Assembly (NCBI RefSeq): GCF_009827395.1
Contig: NZ_WTYX01000001.1
Coordinates: forward strand, 1,679,722 to 1,743,721
DNA: 64,000 nucleotides
Origin: Pontixanthobacter aquaemixtae
GTDB taxonomy: Bacteria > Pseudomonadota > Alphaproteobacteria > Sphingomonadales > Sphingomonadaceae
Direction: 5' to 3'
Below the pieces are notes generated by a model, which made no database searches, had not been told where the DNA came from, and saw nothing but the letters and a program-made list of their open reading frames with translations. Of the stretch, positions 26,742 through 35,568 are shown piece by piece; within the stretch, counting starts at the first letter, position 1; every line of letters starts with the position of its first letter. A program made the position numbers and the translations under genes.

Positions 26742-26779
26742 TGCGACTCACTGCTATTGCGAGTCAGTTGCATTAGCAA
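26742..26779 (-). promoter_or_regulatory. Possible Fur-family operator upstream of the heme-type receptor
   Basis: TGCGACTCA (26742-26750) and TGCGAGTCA (26758-26766) are 16 bases apart, and the latter runs into TTGCATTAGCAA (26768-26779), itself an inverted repeat. The composite TTGCGAGTCAGTTGCATT resembles alphaproteobacterial Fur boxes (TTGCGAATCATTCGCAA-like). Its place directly before an iron/heme receptor gene fits. Found by eye; not scored. Confidence 0.4.
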
Positions 26780-26966
26780 TTAGAAGGCTGCGTGATTATG
26801 TCAACAGGGGGTTTTGGTGATTGTGGGGAAATGGGTGGCTGCTGGGCGTGGGGCGGCCTCAGTGCGGCGCGGGTGCGGCGCGGCAGGGCGTGCCGCTTTG
26901 CGGTAGTTTGGGGGTTTGAGTGGGACAACGGGGGAGCGCGGGGTGGCGCAATAATGCCAACTCTGA

Positions 26967-27103
26967 GCCCCTTCCTTTTCAAAGCAGGGGGCCCGGGGTG
27001 GCTGCGACTCGGCAGAATCGATTTGCCAAGCGGCACCACCCCACTGCGACTAACTTCACTACATTCAGCAAGTCTCGTTGCCCCTCCTCTAAAGAAGAGG
27101 GGC
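26967..27103. repeat. Palindromic element bounded by two GC-rich hairpins (copy 1)
   Basis: A hairpin GCCCC...GGGGGC (26967-26992) and a strong hairpin GCCCCTCCTCT-AA-AGAAGAGGGGC (27080-27103) bracket about 90 bases that contain a third inverted pair (GGGGTGG/CCACCCC). It lies just past the stop of the restriction-modification gene and may end its transcript. The rest of the 390-base gap (26786-26966) is G-rich with no gene visible. The architecture matches the two elements inside the neighbouring gene. Confidence 0.6.
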
Positions 27104-27119
27104 CGTATCTGTGCATCGA

Positions 27120-30100
27120 TCAGGCTTCCAGCGGAAGCTTGATTTCGCCCATAATCCGCCCGGTTTCGAGCAGGATTTTCACGATATTCTGGTAATGCCC
27201 GATATCGGCATAAGACAATGCCCGGCCCTTGCGATCTTTCAGCCATTTCTGCGCGGGCTGGTATCCACCGATGTAGAAATCCCACGCAGCCTCGGGCACA
27301 TTCGCGAAATATTGGTGCTTATTAATGTGCACCTTCCCGATCCTCCCCGCTTCGGGGAGGGGGACCGTCGCAGACGGTGGAGGGGCACCCCCGCCATTCG
27401 CGGAACCATTTTCAGGGCCATCTGACGGTGCCCCTCCACCATCCTGCGGATGGTCCCCCTCCCCCGAAGGGGAGGAACTCCATTTCGGATAGCCCGGGGC
27501 GACGACGCTATCGTCCTCTTCTTCCCCAACCTCGCCCATAAAGGGAAAAGGCGCCTCGCCAATCGCGGCGGGCTCCATCAGATGCAGACGGCGCAGCGCC
27601 TCCCCCTTTTCGCTGACATGGGCAAAGATTTGCGGAGACGCCGGATAGGGGATGCGCGGGAAGTCGATCTTGAGAAATTCGGCAAAGGTTTCGCGGTAAT
27701 CGGGGCTGTGCAGCACGCCGTAAATATAGTCGAAAACTTTGACTTCGGACGGCCGGTCATCGCCGGTGGCGGCGCGGAAGGTGGCCTTGCTCCCCTCCCC
27801 CTGGGGAGGGGTTGGGGGTGGGGGTTCGACGCCCGATTGACGCCGCACACCCACACCCTCCGCGCCTGTCGGCGCTCCTCCCTCTCCCTCAAGGGAGAGG
27901 GCGTGTAGTCTCGCCATATCGGTGTCGGCGGGATCAATTCCGGCGGCTTTGCAGATTGCGTTGTAGAGCTTTGGATCGAGATTGAGTGTGCGCTCTGTGG
28001 GCGCGAGCGCATCGACCTGCTTGGCGCTCTCGTCGGGGTAGAGGTAGAGGGGGAAAGAGTAAGTGGTTTCTTTTGTTTGCAACGAAACTGAACACATGTC
28101 AGCGATGAATTCAGTCGCAAGCGCATGTTGAAAATCAAAGGTACTTTGCTGTCGACAAGTGAGAAGGCCCAGATTTCTTGCGCCGCGATAGTGACGCATG
28201 ACGCCATCAATCGGGCGAGAAATGAAGCCATTCGAGTTTCCAGTGTAGAATGTCCAGCGAGTATCAAACGGTCGATATAAGGCCTTCTCTAAATCGTTGT
28301 GTGCGAGATTGTCAGTAACGTCTTTTTTGGCTTCAGCCACTGACCAACCTTGGACATCCTTTCGCAGATTGTATTTTTGCCTAAGTTCTTCCACTGGCAA
28401 ATCGCGAAAATCTTCGAGACGGCGACGTAGAGTTTTTTGTTCGAAATCTAATGTGGCTGCGTCGCGCGCCGTCTTCATTCCGACGTTGCTTACCGTGAAA
28501 ATGTCTACAAGAGAGAAGCCCTTCTCATATAGAACTAAATTCTCATAATTTTTCCGGATGAATGCATATTGGGGCCCGAATAGATCGATCTCTGAAAAAT
28601 TTGGCGCCTGCAAGTCAGTCGCACCAAGGCTTGCTGATTTGGCCGAGCGACTACCCCATAAATCACCATGAAATACCTTTGCGTTTTTCTCTTTTTCTCC
28701 ATTGAAGCCCTTGCGCCTCGTTGCGACAATTATCGCCACGCCTTGCTGAATATCGAAAACGTTGGAATCACTAGAACCATCGGGACTACTCTCTTTTCGT
28801 TTTGAGTTCCCGTGAAGATCCAAGACCCAAATCTTCTCGAAAGACCTTAGCAAATGCCAGCGCATTCCGCGAAAGGTTATGTTGTCCAAATATGCATGGT
28901 TTGTAACGAATGCGAGCACGCCTTCGCCATTTTGTTCAATCAATGCTTCCGCCATTCGGATGAATTTTACATAGTCATCGTCAAGCATGTGCTTGCGTTC
29001 CTGAAGTCTTTTGGTTCCCCCAGGCTCTTTCTTGTAGTCCTCGATCAGAATAGTGATCCAGTCTCCGTTGTTCTGAGAGATTCCCGAATAAGGCGGATTG
29101 CCAATCACGCACATGATCGGCGTCTGCCGCTTCACCTCGCTCGCCCCGCGCGCTTCATCGGCCAATTGCTGGAAGAACAAATCCTTCACCTCGCGCTCGG
29201 CGGGTTCGAGCGCATTGGTGAGCCACACGGACAGGCGCGGCGGGGCCTTGCTCGGATTATAGCCACTCTCGGTCAGCTGCATATCCAGCTTCATATGGCA
29301 CATGGCATAGCTGGCCATCAGCAGCTCAAACCCGTGCAGGCGCGGCAGCAAATCTTCCTCTACATAGGAACTCCATTTGCCCGGCGCGCGCGCTTTCACC
29401 CGGTCGGCAATCGTCTGCACCGTCTTGGCAAGAAACGTACCTGTACCCGTTGCCGGATCGAGCACTTGCACGCGGTGCACGTCCTTCTTGATCGTCACCG
29501 GCTTGCCCTTGTTATCCGTCTGTCCGGTATCCCAATCGACGGTCACTTTGCCGGTATCGGCCAGCCCGTCTGCAATCCCGAATTCGCTTTTCAGCACATC
29601 ATCGACCGCGCGCACGATAAAATCGACCACCGGCTCGGGCGTGTACCACACACCGCGCGCTTTACGTTTCTTGGGGTTGTATGCCGCCAGAAACGTCTCG
29701 TAAAAATGGATAAAGGGATCGTTGCGCGCAGTAAATTTGCCGAAATCTTCAAACAGCGCATGCGGATCGCTGGCGCGCAGCACCTCCGCCAGATCATCGA
29801 CCACATATTTCAGCCGGTCGGGAATGTCATAGCCCGCAATATATTGGAACAGCCCGCGCAGAAACGGGTTGGATTTGGGCAGTTTTTCAAGCGCTTCCTG
29901 ACGGCTGAACGTATCCAGCGTATCGTCATGCAGCCGCGCGGCAAACATGCCGTAAGTGATCGTTTCCGCGTATATATCGGCGAATTCGCCCGGGGTCAGA
30001 TTGGGCAGCAGATTGTCTTTGAAGGTGTTGAACTGGCGGCCCAGCCCGCTGCGGAATTCGGGATCTTCGCCCAGCGCAATCCCGACCTCGTCTTTCATAA

Positions 30101-30608
30101 TCGCAGCCTTGCCCGCCATCATCTCCGCCAGTTTTTGCGCGCTGCGGATGCTGACCGGTTGCTGCGCGGCAAAGCTTTTCAGTTGCCGCTCAAGCTGTTC
30201 GAAATTGTCGGGCAGCGGCTGCAATCCGCCCAGATCGCCCATAAAATCCGCGATGGAAACGTGGTGGATCACTTCCTTGTCGCGGATAAATTCGAAATCG
30301 ACGCCGTTGGTGTAGATCAGATTGGGGTATGCGTTTTCGTATCTTTTGCGCTGCTCGACCGAATATCCTTTCAGCTTGATGACATCCTTCGGCAGGTCTT
30401 TTGCCTCTGCCCAGCCAAACGCAACGCCATCGCGGTGGAACAGGAAGTCGGGCATACCGCCTTCGCTGCGTTTGGGTTCGTTGATGACTTGGGCGCTGTC
30501 ATCCACGCTTTCAAACAGGCGCTGCAAAGGCGCGCGGTAGCTATGCTCGGTCGCATCGCCGCTTTTGTAAATCCGGGTGATCTCGGCAAGGTAACCGGCG
30601 ATATCCAA
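27120..30608 (-). CDS. Single-chain restriction-modification enzyme (type IIG-like)
   Basis: 1162 residues. The N-terminal domain has a PD-(D/E)xK-like nuclease site: P53-D54 and E68-A-K70 in 'MPDFLFHRDGVAFGWAEAK'. A helical linker leads to an N6-adenine methyltransferase with motif I DPATGTGTFL (about 383-392) and motif IV NPPY (about 503-506). The region after NPPY to about residue 860 is the presumed target-recognition part; its DNA is much more AT-rich than either side. Residues about 902-939 and 1044-1089 are Gly/Pro/Glu-rich insertions encoded by palindromic elements. No helicase motifs, so not a type I or classic ISP enzyme. It stands alone, with no separate methylase or specificity gene. 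It may be active, or the insertions may have damaged it. Confidence 0.85.
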   Translation of the reverse strand: MDIAGYLAEITRIYKSGDATEHSYRAPLQRLFESVDDSAQVINEPKRSEGGMPDFLFHRDGVAFGWAEAKDLPKDVIKLKGYSVEQRKRYENAYPNLIYTNGVDFEFIRDKEVIHHVSIADFMGDLGGLQPLPDNFEQLERQLKSFAAQQPVSIRSAQKLAEMMAGKAAIMKDEVGIALGEDPEFRSGLGRQFNTFKDNLLPNLTPGEFADIYAETITYGMFAARLHDDTLDTFSRQEALEKLPKSNPFLRGLFQYIAGYDIPDRLKYVVDDLAEVLRASDPHALFEDFGKFTARNDPFIHFYETFLAAYNPKKRKARGVWYTPEPVVDFIVRAVDDVLKSEFGIADGLADTGKVTVDWDTGQTDNKGKPVTIKKDVHRVQVLDPATGTGTFLAKTVQTIADRVKARAPGKWSSYVEEDLLPRLHGFELLMASYAMCHMKLDMQLTESGYNPSKAPPRLSVWLTNALEPAEREVKDLFFQQLADEARGASEVKRQTPIMCVIGNPPYSGISQNNGDWITILIEDYKKEPGGTKRLQERKHMLDDDYVKFIRMAEALIEQNGEGVLAFVTNHAYLDNITFRGMRWHLLRSFEKIWVLDLHGNSKRKESSPDGSSDSNVFDIQQGVAIIVATRRKGFNGEKEKNAKVFHGDLWGSRSAKSASLGATDLQAPNFSEIDLFGPQYAFIRKNYENLVLYEKGFSLVDIFTVSNVGMKTARDAATLDFEQKTLRRRLEDFRDLPVEELRQKYNLRKDVQGWSVAEAKKDVTDNLAHNDLEKALYRPFDTRWTFYTGNSNGFISRPIDGVMRHYRGARNLGLLTCRQQSTFDFQHALATEFIADMCSVSLQTKETTYSFPLYLYPDESAKQVDALAPTERTLNLDPKLYNAICKAAGIDPADTDMARLHALSLEGEGGAPTGAEGVGVRRQSGVEPPPPTPPQGEGSKATFRAATGDDRPSEVKVFDYIYGVLHSPDYRETFAEFLKIDFPRIPYPASPQIFAHVSEKGEALRRLHLMEPAAIGEAPFPFMGEVGEEEDDSVVAPGYPKWSSSPSGEGDHPQDGGGAPSDGPENGSANGGGAPPPSATVPLPEAGRIGKVHINKHQYFANVPEAAWDFYIGGYQPAQKWLKDRKGRALSYADIGHYQNIVKILLETGRIMGEIKLPLEA
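27341..27476. repeat. Palindromic element inserted in frame in the RM gene (copy 2)
   Basis: Ends are hairpins (TCCTCCCC-GCTT-CGGGGAGG at the left, CCCTCCCC-CGAA-GGGGAGG at the right). Inside, TGGAGGGGCACC pairs with GGTGCCCCTCCA across a short centre. It encodes the low-complexity peptide from 'SSSPSGEGDHPQDGGG' to 'PPSATVPLPEAGRIG' without breaking the reading frame. Confidence 0.75.
27791..27902. repeat. Palindromic element inserted in frame in the RM gene (copy 3)
   Basis: Bounded by CCCCTCCCC-CT-GGGGAGGGG and CCCTCTCCCT-CA-AGGGAGAGGG hairpins. Encodes 'LSLEGEGGAPTGAEGV' through 'PPPPTPPQGEGS', in frame. Same design as copies 1 and 2. Confidence 0.75.
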
Positions 30609-30797
30609 CGAACATTCCCCCTACCGATGAAACGGATGCCCGTTCTAACGCCCCTGACACGCCTGCCAAGGTGGTGATTTTCCTACACGCGCATTCGCTG
30701 CTAGCTTCGCCTTGTCCTTCTTCGCACCGGATTTCGGCCGGAAGGGGCAAAATACGCCTGTTCATCCCCCTTTCCGGATGTACTTTGTCAACTAACC

Positions 30798-30832
30798 CCC
30801 CGATTCCGCGATCGTCACGCTGCGAATCGGGG
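30798..30832. repeat. Inverted repeat upstream of the VOC gene
   Basis: CCCCGATTC (30798-30806) pairs with GAATCGGGG (30824-30832). It lies 20 bases before the VOC start and could be a leader hairpin or an operator. The rest of the 243-base gap (30609-30851) shows nothing else convincing. Confidence 0.4.
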
Positions 30833-30851
30833 TGAAAACGGAGAAGAAGCT

Positions 30852-31223
30852 ATGGCCAAGATTACTGGATTGGGCGGTGTGTTCTATGTCGCGGCAGACC
30901 CCGAGGCGACGCGGGCGTGGTATCGCGAGAAATTGGGGATTGATGGCGAATACGGGCCGCAGCTGAACTGGTCGGAAGAAACCGGCGACAAGCCCTATTC
31001 GCTGATCAGCCATTTCAAGGATGATCAATATATCAAGCCGGGCAAAGGCGGCTTCATGATCAATCTGCGGGTTGATGATCTGGACGGGTTTGTCGCGCTG
31101 CTCAAAAGCCGCGATGTCGATGTGCTCGACAGTGTGGACGAGGGATACGGCAAATTCGCCTGGGTGCTCGACCCCAATGGGGTGAAGATCGAATTGTGGG
31201 AACAAGCCGAAGCGCCCGAGTAA
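30852..31223 (+). CDS. VOC family protein (glyoxalase/dioxygenase superfamily)
   Basis: 123 residues forming one vicinal-oxygen-chelate module. 'GLGGVFYVAADPEATRAWYREKLGI' is the typical opening, 'MINLRVDDLDGFVALLKSRDVDVLD' the second half, and 'GKFAWVLDPNGVKIELWEQ' the closing strand with the metal-site Glu. Substrate not predictable; it could be a lyase, a dioxygenase or a resistance-type binding protein. Monocistronic. Confidence 0.85.
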   Translation: MAKITGLGGVFYVAADPEATRAWYREKLGIDGEYGPQLNWSEETGDKPYSLISHFKDDQYIKPGKGGFMINLRVDDLDGFVALLKSRDVDVLDSVDEGYGKFAWVLDPNGVKIELWEQAEAPE

Positions 31224-31303
31224 TGCGGCCTGTGGCTGGTCACAGAGATCGGGGTTGGCGGATATTAGGCGAGTGTTAACTATACTACGCAAAAATACTC
31301 CCC

Positions 31304-31966
31304 ATGCTTCGCCCTGTGATCCTGATTGCGCTATGCACCGCGCTTGGTGCGTGTAGCTTGCTGCCAAGCGGCAAAAGCCAGGACGCCCCTCGCAGTACCG
31401 GTTCGGCGAGCTTTCCGGTGTCTGCCTCGGCTCAGCAATGTCTGGCGAAACTGGACTATAGCGGCGCCCGGTTCGAAGCCCTGCCCGACAAATCTTACGG
31501 CGCGGGATGCACCGCATTCAACGCGGTGCGGCTATCCGATTTGAGAGGCGACAATGCGAGTTTTGCCTTGTCCAATCTGGGGCCGGTGACGTGCCCGACG
31601 GCCAATGCCTTTGCCGGATGGGCGCGATACGGTGTTGACCGGGCTGCGCGGCAGATTTTGGGAAGCCCGCTGCAGCGCATCGAGACAATGGGCAGCTATG
31701 CCTGCCGCAATGTCGCCGGATCCAGCCGCCGCTCCGCCCATTCGCGGGCAGAAGCGATCGATATCGCTGCTTTTGTCCTCGCCGACGGGCGGCGCATCAG
31801 CGTGATCGGCGATTGGTCAGACGGGACATCGCAAGAGCGCGAGTTTTTGCGGATCGTCCACCGCAGCGCCTGCAAACGGTTCGGGACGGTTTTGGGCCCG
31901 GAATACAATGCCGCACATCGCGACCATTTCCATCTGGAAAAGGGCGATGGCAGCTTCTGTCGTTAA
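31304..31966 (+). CDS. Extensin-family lipoprotein
   Basis: 220 residues with a lipobox (L-G-A-C) at the end of a short signal peptide. The C-terminal domain is extensin-like: 'C..NVAGSSRRSAHSRAEAIDIAAFVLADG', then 'FLRIVHRSACKRFGTVLGPEYNAAHRDHFHLEKG'. The H-x(6)-D and H-x-D-H-F-H residues mirror metal ligands of LAS peptidases, so an envelope peptidoglycan role is likely. The stop overlaps the convergent regulator gene by four bases. Confidence 0.82.
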   Translation: MLRPVILIALCTALGACSLLPSGKSQDAPRSTGSASFPVSASAQQCLAKLDYSGARFEALPDKSYGAGCTAFNAVRLSDLRGDNASFALSNLGPVTCPTANAFAGWARYGVDRAARQILGSPLQRIETMGSYACRNVAGSSRRSAHSRAEAIDIAAFVLADGRRISVIGDWSDGTSQEREFLRIVHRSACKRFGTVLGPEYNAAHRDHFHLEKGDGSFCR

Positions 31967-32598
31967 AGTTTCCAGGGCCCGAATTCGATACAGTTTTCAA
32001 CCTGCGCCTCGAGCCGCAAGCGAACCGCCTCCGCCGCATGATCCGCACCCATTTTGTGCATCATGTTTGCCCGATGAATTTCCACCGTTCTCGGGCTGAT
32101 ATCCAGTTCGCGGGCAATCGCCTTGTTGCTCATGCCTTTGGTCAGCCATTCGAGCACCTGGCGTTCCCTCCGCGACAATGTCGACAACAGAGCGCGCGCA
32201 TCGATCAATCGGCGCCGGGCGAGGCTGAAATTCGCCGCTTCGGTGCCCAGTTTCGATAGCGTCTCGTCAAAGGCGGCTACATCGAGCGGAAGCGTGAGAT
32301 AGTGCAATGCCCCCGCCTTCATCGCCGCGACAATGCGATCTGGAGAGGGCGCTTGTGCAACCGCCACCAGCGGCAACCACACACCCGCATTGGCAAGCAT
32401 GCGCATCAACCGGTCAATACCGCCATCCTCCTCGACATCGCGGGCAATGATCAATCCATCAACCGGCGGACGGTCAACAATTTCAGCCAAGTTCGCGTAG
32501 ACTTCTGCATGATAGCCAAGATCAAAGGCGATGCGCGATAGCTCTGCCCGGCCCCGACTGCCCGGATCAACGATATGCAGAGTAAGCGATCCTTCCAT
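31963..32598 (-). CDS. LuxR/FixJ-type regulator with degenerate receiver domain
   Basis: 211 residues. N-terminal receiver-like domain (about 1-120) and a C-terminal LuxR helix-turn-helix 'LSRRERQVLEWLTKGMSNKAIARELDISPRTVEIHRANMMHKMGA'. The receiver lacks the phospho-acceptor Asp: 'GLIIARDVEEDGG' aligns with the usual L-L-D-x-R-M-P-x-x-x-G but puts Ala at the Asp position. The conserved Lys is also replaced ('TLPLD' for T-K-P-F-D). It is therefore probably controlled by ligand, partner or level, not by phosphotransfer. A GTG 12 codons upstream is an alternative start. Confidence 0.82.
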   Translation of the reverse strand: MEGSLTLHIVDPGSRGRAELSRIAFDLGYHAEVYANLAEIVDRPPVDGLIIARDVEEDGGIDRLMRMLANAGVWLPLVAVAQAPSPDRIVAAMKAGALHYLTLPLDVAAFDETLSKLGTEAANFSLARRRLIDARALLSTLSRRERQVLEWLTKGMSNKAIARELDISPRTVEIHRANMMHKMGADHAAEAVRLRLEAQVENCIEFGPWKL

Positions 32599-32839
32599 GC
32601 CCAAAACATTGCCGAAGTGAATACCTATTGGCACGTGCAGATCGGTCTGATTTGGAGTTACTTTACGGCTGTTTGAACACCACTACAGGCGGAAAGCGGA
32701 ACCATTCTGGAGGTAAAATACGCACAAATGCGCAGCCATTTGTACTTACGGACATGTGATTAAGGATCGTTGCGTAGGGCATATCCGATAAGCGGAATGC
32801 GGCCTTGCCCGCCGCGGCATTGTGCCCCATATGTTCCGC

Positions 32840-35026
32840 ATGTCCCAGCTTGTTATTCGCCGCGGTTTGGAAGAGCCCGACACGTCCGAAGATTTCGTGC
32901 CGCACAAACCCACGCGTCCGGAAAAGTCAATGCCGGGCAAGAAGTTCGAGATTGTCTCGGACTATGAACCGGCGGGCGATCAACCGACGGCCATCGCAGA
33001 GCTAGTTCAAGGCGCAAAGGACGGCGAAGCAACGCAGACGCTGCTTGGCGTCACCGGATCGGGCAAGACATTCACCATGGCCAAGGTAATCGAGGAAACG
33101 CAACGCCCCGCGCTGATCCTTGCGCCCAACAAAATTCTCGCCGCGCAGCTCTATGGCGAGTTCAAAAGCTTTTTTCCCAACAATGCTGTCGAGTATTTCG
33201 TATCCTATTACGATTACTACCAACCCGAAGCCTACGTCCCGCGCAGCGACACGTATATCGAGAAAGAATCCTCGGTAAACGAGGCCATCGACCGGATGCG
33301 TCACTCGGCCACGCGCGCTTTGTTGGAACGCGATGATGTGGTGATCGTCGCCTCTGTTTCATGCCTTTATGGTATCGGCTCGGTGGAAACATATTCGGCG
33401 ATGATCTTCGACATCAAGAAGGGTCAGGTGGTCGATCAGCGCGAGTTGATCCGCAAGCTCGTCGCGCTGCAATATAAGCGCAACGATGCGGCCTTTGTAC
33501 GCGGCACATTCCGCGTGCGGGGCGACAATCTGGAGCTTTATCCAAGCCACTATGAAGACATGGCCTGGCGGATCAGCTTTTTCGGCGACGAGATCGAGGA
33601 GATCAACGAATTCGACCCGCTGACCGGCACAAAGGGCGCGAGCCTCGATACGGTGCGCGTTTATGCCAATTCGCACTATGTCACGCCCGGCCCTACGATG
33701 AAGCAAGCGACCGAGGCGATTAAGTTCGAGCTGCAGGAACGTTTGAAAGAATTGAACGAAGAAGGCTTGCTTCTCGAAGCACAGCGCCTCGAACAGCGTA
33801 CCAATTTTGACCTCGAGATGATCGCGGCCACCGGAAGCTGTGCGGGTATTGAAAATTATTCGCGCTTTCTGACCGGGCGACTTCCCGGAGAGCCACCACC
33901 GACATTGTTCGAGTATCTTCCCGAAAACGCGCTGCTCTTCGTCGATGAAAGCCACCAGACGGTGCCGCAGATCGGTGCGATGTCGAAAGGCGACCACCGC
34001 CGCAAGATCACGCTGGCGCAATATGGCTTCCGTTTGCCCAGCTGTATCGACAACCGCCCGCTGCGCTTCAACGAATGGGACGCGATGCGACCGCAGACGG
34101 TGGCAGTCTCGGCCACACCCGGATCGTGGGAACTGGACCAGACAGGCGGTGTGTTTGCAGAGCAAGTCATCAGGCCGACAGGCTTGATCGATCCGCCGGT
34201 TGAAATCCGCCCGGTAGAGGATCAGGTTCAGGATTGCATCGATCAATGCCGCCAGACGGCCGAGAAAGGCTATCGCACGCTGGTCACCACGCTGACCAAG
34301 CGGATGGCCGAAGATCTGACCGAATTTATGCACGAGGCAGGTCTGAAGGTCCGCTATATGCATTCCGACGTCGAGACGCTGGAGCGGATCGAGCTGATCC
34401 GCGATCTGCGGCTCGGCGTTTATGATGTGTTGGTGGGGATCAACCTGCTGCGCGAGGGGCTCGATATTCCCGAATGCGGGCTGGTGTGTATTCTCGATGC
34501 CGACAAGGAAGGGTTCCTGCGCAGCGAAACCAGCCTCGTCCAAACCATCGGCCGCGCGGCGCGCAATGTCGATGGCAAGGTTATTCTCTACGCCGACCGG
34601 ATTACCGGCAGCATGGAGCGGGCGATGGCCGAAACCGACCGCCGCCGCGAGAAACAGCGCGCCTATAACGAAGAACACGGCATCACCCCACAAACGATCA
34701 AGCGCAACATCGCCGATATCGTGGCCGATACAGCGAGCAAAGATGGCGTGGTGGTTGAAACGGGCGATGACGAGGTCAACAACCTAGTCGGCCACAATTT
34801 GCGCGCTTACATCGAAGACCTCGAAAAACGCATGCGTGACGCGGCTGCCGATCTGGAATTCGAAGAGGCGGGCAGGCTGCGCGATGAGATCCGGCGGCTT
34901 GAGGCTGACGAACTGGGCATCCCTGATGAGGACAAGAAGGCGCCGCTTGTCGGGCGCGCGACGGAAGGCAAGCCGGGCACACGCAAGATGCGATACGGGA
35001 AGACACAACGGAAGTTTGGGCGTTGA
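32840..35026 (+). CDS. uvrB: Excinuclease ABC subunit UvrB
   Basis: 728-residue damage-verification subunit of nucleotide excision repair; takes over DNA from UvrA and positions UvrC. Walker A is '[14 protein letters not shown]', the beta-hairpin '[12 protein letters not shown]' is present, and helicase motifs are '[11 protein letters not shown]', 'VSATPG' and 'QTIGRAARN'. The C-terminal UvrC-binding UVR helix is '[31 protein letters not shown]'. An N-terminal extension of about 30 residues precedes the core. The start at 32840 is the best guess; two ATGs lie just upstream. Confidence 0.97.
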   Translation: MSQLVIRRGLEEPDTSEDFVPHKPTRPEKSMPGKKFEIVSDYEPAGDQPTAIAELVQGAKDGEATQTLLGVTGSGKTFTMAKVIEETQRPALILAPNKILAAQLYGEFKSFFPNNAVEYFVSYYDYYQPEAYVPRSDTYIEKESSVNEAIDRMRHSATRALLERDDVVIVASVSCLYGIGSVETYSAMIFDIKKGQVVDQRELIRKLVALQYKRNDAAFVRGTFRVRGDNLELYPSHYEDMAWRISFFGDEIEEINEFDPLTGTKGASLDTVRVYANSHYVTPGPTMKQATEAIKFELQERLKELNEEGLLLEAQRLEQRTNFDLEMIAATGSCAGIENYSRFLTGRLPGEPPPTLFEYLPENALLFVDESHQTVPQIGAMSKGDHRRKITLAQYGFRLPSCIDNRPLRFNEWDAMRPQTVAVSATPGSWELDQTGGVFAEQVIRPTGLIDPPVEIRPVEDQVQDCIDQCRQTAEKGYRTLVTTLTKRMAEDLTEFMHEAGLKVRYMHSDVETLERIELIRDLRLGVYDVLVGINLLREGLDIPECGLVCILDADKEGFLRSETSLVQTIGRAARNVDGKVILYADRITGSMERAMAETDRRREKQRAYNEEHGITPQTIKRNIADIVADTASKDGVVVETGDDEVNNLVGHNLRAYIEDLEKRMRDAAADLEFEEAGRLRDEIRRLEADELGIPDEDKKAPLVGRATEGKPGTRKMRYGKTQRKFGR

Positions 35027-35568
35027 GAAACACGATAATCCTTGTCTCTTCAGCAATAGCACTCTCCGCATGCAAGCCGGCGGCGACGGATGACTATGTT
35101 GATCGCGCGCAAAGGGTCGAAGCCGGAGAATTTGCCAGTGCGCCTATCGAATCACCGGATACCGAAGGCGCTGTCTGGGTCGATAGCGACCGGCCGGACC
35201 GCCTGATCTATGGCAAGCCGGGAGCAACCCCGCTCTTCGCCCTCGCCTGTGAAACGGTGGAAGGACAGCGAATGGTCCACCTGACCAGATTTGCAATTGC
35301 CGATCCGCAGGCCACCGCATTGATTGCTTTGGTCGGAAACGGGCATGCAGCACATCTTCCGATCAAGGCCGAGTGGAACGAGCGTGTGTGGCTGTGGGAA
35401 GGATATTACTTTGCGCAATCGCCCGCACTGGAAGTTCTCACCGGCCCTCGCCGTGTAGAGGCGACATTGCCGGGCGCGGGTAGCGTTATTCTGAATGCGA
35501 GCCAGCGTCCGGCGGAGCTGATTGAGGCGTGCCGGCAGTCTCCAGCTGATACTGCTGGGCCAAAGTAA
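35023..35568 (+). CDS. Hypothetical lipoprotein (181 aa)
   Basis: Not recognised. Signal peptide with a lipobox-like S-A-C ([16 protein letters not shown]). The rest is a compact alpha/beta protein ('[27 protein letters not shown]'). The TTG start overlaps the uvrB stop (TTGA), so it is coupled to uvrB. Its last 83 bases overlap the end of the convergent DsbD-like gene. Confidence 0.7.
   Translation: MRNTIILVSSAIALSACKPAATDDYVDRAQRVEAGEFASAPIESPDTEGAVWVDSDRPDRLIYGKPGATPLFALACETVEGQRMVHLTRFAIADPQATALIALVGNGHAAHLPIKAEWNERVWLWEGYYFAQSPALEVLTGPRRVEATLPGAGSVILNASQRPAELIEACRQSPADTAGPK

Noticed and set aside
28854-30677. A 607-codon plus-strand frame
   Set aside because: Antisense to the methyltransferase core (DPATGTGTFL, NPPY) of the RM enzyme.
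32599-32839. Possible SOS (LexA) box upstream of uvrB
   Set aside because: The alphaproteobacterial form GTTC-N7-GTTC / GAAC-N7-GAAC is not present; the two GAAC copies are 20 bases apart.
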